Part shown: in pieces, positions 1-5,024 of the stretch | Numbering within the stretch: position 1 is the stretch's first letter | Layout of the letters: every line of letters begins with the position of its first letter | Origin: Clostridia bacterium | Lineage (GTDB): Bacteria; Bacillota; Clostridia; Oscillospirales; Butyricicoccaceae | Direction: 5' to 3' | Assembly: GCA_017560175.1 (NCBI GenBank) | Contig: JAFYOK010000320.1 | Coordinates: 1 to 5,141 of the forward strand | DNA length: 5,141 nt | The notes under the pieces: generated by a model | Told to the model about the DNA's origin: nothing | Databases searched by the model: none | What the model saw: the letters and a program-made list of their open reading frames with translations, nothing else | Position numbers and translations under genes: made by a program

Positions 1-366
1 GAAAATAACAGTCAGACACCCATTTATGAGCAGATCACCCGACAGATCAAGGAAGAGATCCTTCATGGGGAACTGCTGGAGGGGACACCTCTGCCCTCGG
101 TTCGTGGATTGGCCAAAGAACTGAAAATCTCAGCGCTGACCGTCAAGAAAGCCTATGACAGCCTGGAACAGGAAGGATTCATCACAACCGTACATGGCAA
201 GGGCAGCTTTGTTGCCGATATCGGAAAGAGTCTGCTGGAAGAAGAAGCCAAAAAGGAACTGGAGCATCGATTGGAAGAGGTTACGCGTATGGCGCACCGT
301 ATCGGTGTAGATAAGGAAGAACTGAAATCTCTGATCGACCTGTTTATGGAGGGAGAACTATGCTGA
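1..366 (+). CDS. GntR-family transcriptional regulator, YtrA-type (5' end cut by window)
   Basis: A short DNA-binding repressor whose likely role is to control the ABC exporter genes directly downstream. The frame is open from base 1, so the true start lies a few codons left of the window; 121 residues are visible. Visible residues 7-70 carry the GntR winged helix-turn-helix: the PIYEQI opening, LPSVRGLAKEL at 31-41, the recognition-helix part TVKKAYDSLEQEGF at 47-60, and the wing with HGKGSFV at 65-71. The rest (about 75-121) is a charged helical tail that fits the small dimerisation arm of the YtrA subfamily; there is no FCD or UTRA effector domain, so the length is normal for YtrA types. 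The last 7 nt overlap the ATPase start, which implies translational coupling. YtrA-type regulators usually repress their own operon and respond to envelope-active compounds; that this one does so is inference. The first ATG/TTG inside the window is not the start because it would delete half of the HTH. Confidence 0.93.
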   Translation, partial: ENNSQTPIYEQITRQIKEEILHGELLEGTPLPSVRGLAKELKISALTVKKAYDSLEQEGFITTVHGKGSFVADIGKSLLEEEAKKELEHRLEEVTRMAHRIGVDKEELKSLIDLFMEGELC

Positions 367-1214
367 TCCAAATGGAAAAGGCCGTCAAGACCTACAGCGG
401 TTTTCAGCTGAATACAACATTGGAGGTCCGGCCCGGCAGGATCACCGGATTGATCGGCCGCAACGGTGCGGGCAAGTCGACCGCCATGGGGCTGATCCTT
501 GGGCTGATGCATCCCGAAAAGGGAAGTGTTCGGGTCTTTGGCAAAGAGCCGATGACATTGACCACCGAGGAAAAGGCTCGTATTGGCGTAGTGCTGTCGG
601 AAGGCGGTTTCAGCGAATACCTCATGCCCACGACCATTGCTTCTATGCTGGAAGCACTCTATCCGGGCGTGGAGAAGTTTGCCTTTCTGCAAAAGATGCA
701 GGCGGTCGGTTTGCCCATCGACAAGCCCATCAAGGACTATTCCAAGGGCATGAAGGCGAGATTTGACCTGCTGTGTGCCATGAGCCATGATACCGATCTG
801 CTCATACTCGATGAGCCGACGGCGGGTCTGGATGTGCTGGCTCGCGATGAGATCCTCGACCTGCTGCGTGACTATATGGCCGAAGAGGAAGGCCGTGGCA
901 TCCTCATCAGTTCTCACATTTCTTCCGACCTGGAGAGCCTGTGTGATGACCTTTATATGATCGAGGACGGCCGCATCGTACTGCATGAGGACACCGACCG
1001 CATTCTGAGCGAGTATGCCATCCTCAAGCTGCGGACAGAGCAGTATGAAGCTATGGATAAACGATACATTTGTTATAGGAAGAAAGAGAGTTACGGCATC
1101 AGCGCTTTGACCGACCGCAAGTCGTTCTATGTCGATAATTATCCCGACATCGCTATGGACAGCGGTTCCATCGACGGTGTTATGACCATGATCCTGCGAG
1201 GTGAGAAGGTATGA
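360..1214 (+). CDS. ABC transporter ATP-binding protein (ABC-2 exporter type)
   Basis: Cytoplasmic ATPase that should power the membrane protein encoded directly after it. The 284-residue product has Walker A GRNGAGKST at 33-41, a degenerate signature YSKGM at 127-131 in place of LSGGQ, Walker B LLILDE at 147-152, the D-loop AGLD at 155-158 and the switch histidine H186 in SSHISSD. The usual Q-loop glutamine is not seen: the segment reads IGVVLSEGGF at 75-84. Residues about 215-284 form a C-terminal extension without a recognised motif. The start is fixed by GGAGGGAG at 348-355, 7 nt from GGAGG to the ATG. The gene overlaps the regulator by 7 nt and the permease by 4 nt (ATGA), so the three are one operon. 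The arrangement matches ytrAB- and bcrA-like exporters; the substrate (antimicrobial peptide, lipid or other) cannot be read from sequence. The stretch coding for residues about 230-255 uses CGA and AGG codons and is AT-richer than the rest. Confidence 0.95.
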   Translation: MLIQMEKAVKTYSGFQLNTTLEVRPGRITGLIGRNGAGKSTAMGLILGLMHPEKGSVRVFGKEPMTLTTEEKARIGVVLSEGGFSEYLMPTTIASMLEALYPGVEKFAFLQKMQAVGLPIDKPIKDYSKGMKARFDLLCAMSHDTDLLILDEPTAGLDVLARDEILDLLRDYMAEEEGRGILISSHISSDLESLCDDLYMIEDGRIVLHEDTDRILSEYAILKLRTEQYEAMDKRYICYRKKESYGISALTDRKSFYVDNYPDIAMDSGSIDGVMTMILRGEKV

Positions 1215-1831
1215 AAGCATTGTTGATCAAAGATTTTGCGTATATTCGCCGTTCTAAGTTGCTGGGGATTGTACTTATACTTGCGGCAGTGTTTGCTTTC
1301 AGCGGTAATAATTTTGCTGTCACATATCTGGGCATTATGAGTGCGACTATGGTACAGACATCCTTCAGTTACGACGAGTATCAAGGGGGCATGAAGTATA
1401 TTCTGACACTGCCGATCACACGCAAGCAGTATGTACAAAGTAAATATCTGTTGGCCTTAGTGTTGGGAATGATCTGTACAGGGATCGGGATGTTGGTGCA
1501 GATGCTTCCGCTGATGACCGGTGAAGTTGGGAAAGAAGTCTTTGTTCTTATTCCGACTTCGGGCATGACTGTTCTGCTGTTGTCTGCGTTCAATATTCCC
1601 ATGCTGCTCAGGTTTGGCGCCGAGCGCGGTCGATTATTGGCAGCGGCAACATTGATCGCAGTTATCGTGGTTGTCGGTGCAGCAGTTGTTGTACCAATGA
1701 AGATGCTGGGCATTTCGCCGGGAGATGTTGATGTATGGATGGCATGTGGCGTATTGTCTGTGGTTGTTGCCATGGCACTTCTGATCTCTTATTTCGTCAG
1801 CCTGCGCATCATTGAAAAGAAAGAATATTAA
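1211..1831 (+). CDS. ABC-2 type transporter permease (ABC2_membrane_5-like)
   Basis: Integral membrane partner of the preceding ATPase. The 206-residue protein starts with MKALLIKDF, a cytoplasmic amphipathic opening typical of small ABC-2 permeases. About six hydrophobic segments are visible, near residues 17-30, 34-51, 79-100, 110-133, 142-163 and 174-197. The cytoplasmic stretch between segments 2 and 3 reads SYDEYQGGMKYILTLPITRKQYVQSKYL; its LPITRKQYV-SKYL part is the hallmark of this family in Bacillota. The tail ends RIIEKKEY. The start overlaps the ATPase stop by 4 nt and has a GAGGTGAG site at 1198-1205, so translation is probably coupled. It is the last gene of the operon and is followed within 7 nt by a terminator hairpin. 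By hand count two rows of this gene are about 43-45% GC against 58% for a row in the ATPase, so codon use is noticeably more AT-rich; this may reflect membrane-protein composition or a different history. Confidence 0.9.
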   Translation: MKALLIKDFAYIRRSKLLGIVLILAAVFAFSGNNFAVTYLGIMSATMVQTSFSYDEYQGGMKYILTLPITRKQYVQSKYLLALVLGMICTGIGMLVQMLPLMTGEVGKEVFVLIPTSGMTVLLLSAFNIPMLLRFGAERGRLLAAATLIAVIVVVGAAVVVPMKMLGISPGDVDVWMACGVLSVVVAMALLISYFVSLRIIEKKEY

Positions 1832-1837
1832 AAAAAG

Positions 1838-1867
1838 AATGCCTTGCGGAATCTCCCGCAAGGCATT
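1838..1867. terminator. Bidirectional intrinsic terminator between convergent operons
   Basis: A perfect 12-bp inverted repeat (AATGCCTTGCGG and CCGCAAGGCATT) with a 6-nt loop AATCTC at 1850-1855. On the minus strand the stem is followed by ATTC and then seven T residues (complement of 1830-1836), a classic strong tail ending the acetyltransferase transcript. On the plus strand it is followed by the weaker tail TTTGTTTAT and serves the ABC permease operon, whose stop codon lies 6 nt upstream. Confidence 0.93.
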
Positions 1868-1877
1868 TGTTTATAGA

Positions 1878-1980
1878 TGCGTCGCAGACGCAACAACATT
1901 TGCGTCAGCAAATATATCACTCGGCCAAAGGCCGAATATCACACCCGCAAGGGTATATCTCGCGCTGTGGCGCATATCAC
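1878..1980 (-). repeat. Directional array of five micro-hairpins joined by GTGATAT linkers
   Basis: Plus-strand positions: hairpin 1 TGCGTC/GACGCA at 1878-1892; hairpin 2 ATTTGC/GCAAAT at 1898-1913; hairpin 3 TCGGCC/GGCCGA at 1921-1935; hairpin 4 ACCC/GGGT at 1943-1954; hairpin 5 GCGC/GCGC at 1962-1973. Stems are 4-6 bp and loops 3-4 nt (GCA, GTCA, AAA, GCAA, TGTG). Linkers are ATATCAC at 1914-1920, 1936-1942 and 1974-1980, ATATCTC at 1955-1961, and a degenerate ACAAC at 1893-1897. Read in the direction of the acetyltransferase transcript the linker is GTGATAT and units are 19-23 nt long. No two stems share a sequence, yet each is fully complementary. The last linker overlaps the acetyltransferase stop codon (1977-1979). 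The array accounts for most of the 145-nt gap between convergent genes. Its function is unknown; it is neither a CRISPR (no constant repeat with variable spacers of usual size) nor a terminator by itself (no T tracts). Confidence 0.85.
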
Positions 1981-2441
1981 TGCATGGAAAGGATGATCTT
2001 CGTTCTTTCCATGCCGATATGAGGAATGCCATCTTCCAGATAACCTTCGCCATGGCAGACAAAGCCGCGGCTTTCATAGAAGGCGGTGAGGTACTGCTGT
2101 GCAGAAATGTGGATGAGGGGTTCTTTGAGTTCTTCATCCATAAATCGGAGGGCAGTATCCAGCATTTCGGCGGCAACGCCCTTACGGCGGTGATCCATAC
2201 GGACGCAGACACGGCCGATGGCAGCGGCGTTGTCGTAAATAACACCCTTGGGGAAGATGCGCAGGTAGGCGGCAGCTTCGCCCTGTTCGTCCAAGGCAAA
2301 GAGATGCCAGGCCTGCTGGTCGGCATTGTCAACATCCTGGTAGGCTACCTGCTCGACGATGAAGATCTCACAGCGCAGACGCAGGATGGTATAGAGTTCG
2401 GCAAGGGTCAGTTCATCAAACTTTTTGAGGATCCAGTTCAT
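1977..2441 (-). CDS. GNAT family N-acetyltransferase, ElaA-like
   Basis: Predicted acetyl-CoA-dependent acetyltransferase of 154 residues, close to the about 153 residues of Escherichia coli ElaA. Shared ElaA-type signatures are LYTILRLRCEIFIVEQ at 17-31 followed by YQDVD at 34-38, IGRVCV at 75-80, the acetyl-CoA pyrophosphate loop RRKGVA at 85-90, AQQYLTAFYESRGFV at 114-128, and the C-terminal EDGIPHIGM at 136-144. The substrate of this family is not settled, so none is given. The start at 2441 is chosen over an ATG 24 nt further upstream because AAAGGAG (2455-2449) sits 7 nt before it and because the longer form would overlap the upstream gene. Only 1 nt separates it from the methyltransferase stop, so the two form an operon. 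The last codons form a long inverted repeat, and the stop codon lies inside the first linker of the hairpin array. Confidence 0.93.
   Translation of the reverse strand: MNWILKKFDELTLAELYTILRLRCEIFIVEQVAYQDVDNADQQAWHLFALDEQGEAAAYLRIFPKGVIYDNAAAIGRVCVRMDHRRKGVAAEMLDTALRFMDEELKEPLIHISAQQYLTAFYESRGFVCHGEGYLEDGIPHIGMERTKIILSMQ
1982..2014 (-). repeat. Inverted repeat inside the 3' end of the acetyltransferase gene
   Basis: GCATGGAAAG at 1982-1991 and CTTTCCATGC at 2005-2014 form a perfect 10-bp stem; one G-T and one A-T pair would extend it on the plus strand, leaving a 9-nt loop. In the minus-strand mRNA the G-T pair becomes a C-A mismatch. It encodes the last residues, from GMERT to LSMQ, and lies 1 nt from the first linker of the hairpin array, so it looks like a larger first member of that row of structures embedded in the coding sequence. 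Confidence 0.7.
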
Positions 2442-2442
2442 A

Positions 2443-3501
2443 TCAGTTCTCCTTTGGTGTGGCATAAAGCATGATATCCCAGGCAGGGACGTAGGGGTGC
2501 ATACGCAGGTGATAGTTGTAGTTGCCGCCCACCAGACGGTCGATCTGCAAAGGCAGGGTAATGTAATCGCCGATGTGATGATAGAGGCTGACCAGCAGCT
2601 TGGGACGGCAGCGGCGAAGGGTCTCCTGCATGCCGTTCAAAGCATCGGCTTCGGCACCTTCTACATCCATTTTGATGTAGGTAGGGGAAAGCTGCAGGTC
2701 ATCGATGGCAACAGCAGGGACTTCGTAGCCTTCGTCGGACAGGTGAGAAGCACGGCCGCCCTTACCTGTGAAGGTCAGCGTGCCGCTTGCAGACGATACG
2801 GCTGCCGCATGAATGGTGATGTTCTCATGGGGCAGGGAATCCGTATATTCGGTCAGTTTCTGACGGTTCTTGGGGTCAGGCTCGAAGGCGTCAATAGAAG
2901 CGAAACGGCCATCGGTAGCCTTGAGGAACTCTTCAACGGTATCACCGCGATAAGCACCCAGGTCGAGGTAGCATTCCTCTGTACCCAGTCCGAGCAACGG
3001 CAGGCAGCTTTCACGGGTGTCATGAGCGGCAAAGAGGTGGTCGACCAGACCGGTGATCTTATATTGGGTCAGCTGCTTAAAAACCTCACGGGAGCGATCA
3101 TCGCTGAGGAGGGCATAGGCCTGCTCCATGGCAGCATGGTTGCTCTCGATAAAATCGGCTTCGGGGTAGCGGGATGTGAAAACATCAAAGTCGGGGGCAT
3201 AGACGGTATGTTTTTCGCACAGGCTGTGGATACGGCCCAACAGCGCATCGGTGAAAGCCGAAAAGGCGATTACAATGACCAGGTCTTCGCCCAGCTCCTG
3301 CACCAGATCGGCATAGCGTTTGACGGTGTAGCCGCGGAACTGCTGATAGCGGACAAAGTCATCGCTGGCAAAAATACCGGCAATGGGAATCTGATATTGG
3401 GCGCAGGCATCCAGTACCTTTTCGGCACCGTTGCCCATACCGTAGATGATAATGGGGCGAGATTCGGCCTTGAGGGCCTGCCACAGATAGGGGAGGGGCA
3501 T
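2443..3501 (-). CDS. FkbM family SAM-dependent methyltransferase with N-terminal Rossmann-like domain
   Basis: Predicted S-adenosylmethionine-dependent methyltransferase of 352 residues. Residues about 15-110 form an N-terminal nucleotide-binding-like fold with IIIYGMGNGAEKVLDA at 17-32, often found fused to FkbM domains in Clostridia. The catalytic domain follows: motif I YLDLGAYRGDT at 178-188, the acidic ribose-binding region DAFEPDPKN at 204-212, IDDL at 267-270, the FkbM hallmark YIKMDVEGAE at 275-284, and SLYHH at 305-309. FkbM proteins methylate oxygen atoms, often on sugars or polyketides; the acceptor here is unknown. No glycosyltransferase or capsule gene is next to it, so a glycan role is only a guess. 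The start has AAAGGAG at 3515-3509, 7 nt upstream. It is the first gene of a two-gene operon with the acetyltransferase. No membrane segment or signal peptide is seen, so it should be cytoplasmic. Confidence 0.93.
   Translation of the reverse strand: MPLPYLWQALKAESRPIIIYGMGNGAEKVLDACAQYQIPIAGIFASDDFVRYQQFRGYTVKRYADLVQELGEDLVIVIAFSAFTDALLGRIHSLCEKHTVYAPDFDVFTSRYPEADFIESNHAAMEQAYALLSDDRSREVFKQLTQYKITGLVDHLFAAHDTRESCLPLLGLGTEECYLDLGAYRGDTVEEFLKATDGRFASIDAFEPDPKNRQKLTEYTDSLPHENITIHAAAVSSASGTLTFTGKGGRASHLSDEGYEVPAVAIDDLQLSPTYIKMDVEGAEADALNGMQETLRRCRPKLLVSLYHHIGDYITLPLQIDRLVGGNYNYHLRMHPYVPAWDIMLYATPKEN
2449..2455 (-). promoter_or_regulatory. Shine-Dalgarno site that fixes the acetyltransferase start
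   Basis: AAAGGAG on the minus strand, 7 nt before the ATG at 2441-2439. It lies within the last codons of the upstream methyltransferase gene, which suits translational coupling. The site before the methyltransferase gene (3515-3509) has the same sequence and the same 7-nt spacing. Confidence 0.85.
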
Positions 3502-3549
3502 AGTATAGCTCCTTTGGTTGTATCATTTGAAAATATAGATCGATGGGAT

Positions 3550-3569
3550 GTGCGGCAACTGTGCCGTAC
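3550..3569 (-). other. Small hairpin at the predicted 5' end of the methyltransferase mRNA
   Basis: GTGCGGCA and TGCCGTAC flank the 4-nt loop ACTG. On the plus strand this gives an 8-bp stem with one G-T pair; in the minus-strand RNA the same position is an A-C mismatch. Its right edge is about 7 nt from the -10 box at 3581-3576, so the transcript would begin with this stem. It could protect the 5' end of the mRNA or be a protein-binding site; the sequence does not decide. Confidence 0.45.
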
Positions 3570-3575
3570 ATTGTA

Positions 3576-3604
3576 ATTATATCATCAAAAGGAGATTTGG
3601 GAAA
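3576..3604 (-). promoter_or_regulatory. Extended -10 promoter for the methyltransferase-acetyltransferase operon
   Basis: On the minus strand a perfect TATAAT lies at 3581-3576 and is preceded by TG one base away (TGATATAAT, 3584-3576), which is the extended -10 form. At 17-bp spacing the -35 position reads TTTCCC (3604-3599), a poor match, as expected when an extended -10 carries recognition. Predicted transcription start is near 3569, giving an untranslated leader of about 68 nt. Confidence 0.7.
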
Positions 3605-3613
3605 CGGTTTCTT
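3598..3613. promoter_or_regulatory. Possible CcpA cre-like or LacI-family operator
   Basis: A palindrome GAAAC-G-GTTTC at 3601-3611 with a CG near its centre overlaps the -35 region of the minus-strand promoter. Aligned to the Bacillota cre consensus WTGNAANCGNWWNCAW at 3598-3613 it has two mismatches, at the symmetric outer T and A. It could repress the methyltransferase operon. A chance match is quite possible for such a loose consensus. Confidence 0.3.
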
Positions 3614-3641
3614 TCCTGTGGCCGCAGCACAAAAATGGCAG

Positions 3642-3670
3642 TTGATAATTTCTCCGGGATTTAGTATAAT
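3642..3670 (+). promoter_or_regulatory. Sigma-A promoter for the CorC-type gene pair
   Basis: TTGATA at 3642-3647 and a perfect TATAAT at 3665-3670 are separated by exactly 17 bp. The start of transcription should fall near 3677, leaving a leader of about 45 nt before the ATG at 3722. That is too short for a magnesium M-box or a similar metal riboswitch, and none is seen. The second paralogue has no promoter of its own in the 23-nt gap, so both genes are probably read from here. Confidence 0.88.
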
Positions 3671-3703
3671 TTAGCTTGTATAACTCTACCACAGAGAAAT
3701 AAA

Positions 3704-3732
3704 AGGAGTTGGTATTTTAAAATGGACAGTAG
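3704..3732 (+). repeat. Leader/start module, copy 1 (29-nt direct repeat)
   Basis: This stretch carries AGGAG at 3704-3708, a 13-nt spacer and the first 11 bases of the coding sequence. It is identical over 29 nt to 4996-5024 before the next gene. It contains a perfect 10-bp palindrome ATTTTAAAAT at 3714-3723 that overlaps the start codon. The spacing from Shine-Dalgarno to ATG is unusually long, and no closer in-frame start is present. Confidence 0.9.
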
Positions 3733-4990
3733 CGGCAGTAGTATCCTCTACTTGTTATTGATCCTTCTGGGTCTTGCCGGCGGCTATTTTGCCGCAGCGG
3801 AAACGGCCTATTCTTCGATGAACAAGATCCGCATCAAAAAGTATGCCGACGATGGCGACAAGCGCGCCAAGCGTGCCATGCGCATTTCCGATGACTTCGA
3901 CCGTGCCCTCATCACCATGCTGATCGGCACCAATGTCACCCATATCGGCTTTGCATCGCTGACCACCGTATTGGCCACCCGCCTGTGGGGTGCCGGCTCG
4001 GTTCCTGTTATGACCATCGCTTCGACGGTTTTTGTCTTTTTGTTTGTCGAAATGCTTCCCAAGAGCCTGGCCAGCGAAAAGAGCGAAGCCCTTGCCCTGG
4101 CATTCTCCGATTCCATGAACCTGCTGATGAAGGTGTTGACCCCGATCTCCTTCTTCTTCAATTCGATCAGCGATCTGGTGTCCCGCATCTTCGGTGCGGA
4201 AGATACCCCCACCATGACTGAAGAAGAGCTTCATGAGATCATCGAAACCATCGAGGAAGAAGGCGGTTTTGAAGCGGATAAAGGCGAGCTGGTGCAGTCG
4301 GCCCTCGACTTTGGCGAGACCACCGTACAGGATGTATTTACCCCCCGCGTTGATATGATCACACTGGATGTCGACAGTACCCCCGAGGAGATTCTGGAGG
4401 TCATCAAGACCCATAAGTTCTCCCGTATCCCGGTCTGCCGCGACAGTATCGACGATATCGCAGGCATCCTGCACGCAAGAAATTATCTGAAAGAATATCT
4501 GCAGAAGGGGCAGGTCGACCTGCTGGGTATGCTGAGCCCCGTGCATTATGTGCATAAAAAGACCAATATCCAGGATCTTCTGGGTGAAATGAGCCGTGAA
4601 AAGACCCACCTGTGCGTCATCACCGATGACTACGGCGGTACCATGGGCATTGTCACCGTAGAGGACATTCTGGAAGAACTGGTCGGCGAGATCTGGGACG
4701 AGGATGATGATATCGTTCTGGATATTGTTCAGAAAAAGAGCGACCTCTATGAGGTCTCGGGTGATATGCTGGCCGAAGATGCATTCGAAGCCATGGATGT
4801 TGCCTATGATGAAGAGGCGCTGGAACACAAGACCATGGGTGCCTGGGCAATGGATATCTTTGAAAATATCCCTGCGGTCGGCGACTGCTTCGAGCAGGAC
4901 GGCATCAGGGTCACCATCCAGCAGATCCAGAGCAACCGTATCACCAAGATGAACGTACTGGTTCTCGACCGTTCGGTTGGGAGAAACTAA
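3722..4990 (+). CDS. CNNM/CorC-HlyC family membrane protein with CBS pair (probable divalent-cation transporter)
   Basis: A 422-residue membrane protein of the family that includes bacterial CorC, YhdP/MpfA and animal CNNM proteins, linked mainly to magnesium efflux. The CNNM (DUF21) domain spans about 1-160, with hydrophobic segments near 7-27, 60-84, 92-111 and 125-148 and the family motifs ETAYSSMNKIRIKK at 27-40, GTNVTHIGFASL at 69-80 and EMLPKSLA at 110-117. A linker with MTEEELHEIIE at 165-175 leads to the CBS pair: FTPRVDM at 206-212, HKFSRIPVCRD at 231-241, and DDYGGTMGIVTVEDILEELVGEI at 302-324. The CorC_HlyC domain covers about 340-417. All parts are present and the length is normal. 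The ion is inferred from the family, not shown here. The name hemolysin, sometimes used for this family, is historical. It is followed after 23 nt by a paralogue. Confidence 0.94.
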   Translation: MDSSGSSILYLLLILLGLAGGYFAAAETAYSSMNKIRIKKYADDGDKRAKRAMRISDDFDRALITMLIGTNVTHIGFASLTTVLATRLWGAGSVPVMTIASTVFVFLFVEMLPKSLASEKSEALALAFSDSMNLLMKVLTPISFFFNSISDLVSRIFGAEDTPTMTEEELHEIIETIEEEGGFEADKGELVQSALDFGETTVQDVFTPRVDMITLDVDSTPEEILEVIKTHKFSRIPVCRDSIDDIAGILHARNYLKEYLQKGQVDLLGMLSPVHYVHKKTNIQDLLGEMSREKTHLCVITDDYGGTMGIVTVEDILEELVGEIWDEDDDIVLDIVQKKSDLYEVSGDMLAEDAFEAMDVAYDEEALEHKTMGAWAMDIFENIPAVGDCFEQDGIRVTIQQIQSNRITKMNVLVLDRSVGRN

Positions 4991-4995
4991 TTAAC

Positions 4996-5024
4996 AGGAG
5001 TTGGTATTTTAAAATGGACAGTAG
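4996..5024 (+). repeat. Leader/start module, copy 2 (29-nt direct repeat)
   Basis: Identical to 3704-3732, 1292 nt upstream, including the AGGAG site, the 13-nt spacer, the ATTTTAAAAT palindrome (5006-5015) and the first 11 coding bases (the shared start MDSS at protein level). Immediately after it the two coding sequences differ. Confidence 0.9.

Noticed and set aside
153..1220. Long open frame (355 codons) on the minus strand opposite the ABC ATPase and regulator
   Set aside because: Antisense shadow of genes with clear family motifs; its translation shows no recognisable domain and it covers the whole operon start.
1878..1980. CRISPR array
   Set aside because: The constant part is only 7 nt and the variable parts are 12-16-nt palindromes; no cas gene is present, and spacers are never self-complementary as a rule.
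2442..2465. Upstream ATG at 2465 as start of the acetyltransferase (162 residues)
   Set aside because: The extra eight residues do not resemble the family, the frame would overlap the methyltransferase gene, and a good AAAGGAG site points to the ATG at 2441.
1812..2474. Plus-strand open frame running through the terminator, hairpin array and acetyltransferase
   Set aside because: It would need translation through a strong terminator and mostly reads the antisense of a motif-rich GNAT gene.
2425..3576. Long open frame (383 codons) on the plus strand opposite the methyltransferase
   Set aside because: Antisense shadow; the minus-strand frame has the FkbM motifs, a good ribosome site and a promoter, whereas this frame has none.
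3613..3625. Near-palindrome CTGTGGCCGCAG as an operator
   Set aside because: Short, with one imperfect pair, and without a second copy or overlap with either promoter box; not distinguishable from chance.
3671..3721. Metal riboswitch (M-box or yybP-type) before the CorC-type gene
   Set aside because: The predicted leader is only about 45 nt and has no matching conserved core or large stems.
3755..4828. Long open frame (357 codons) on the minus strand opposite the CorC-type gene
   Set aside because: Antisense shadow with His/Gln/Asp-rich, low-plausibility translation; the plus strand encodes a complete known domain set.
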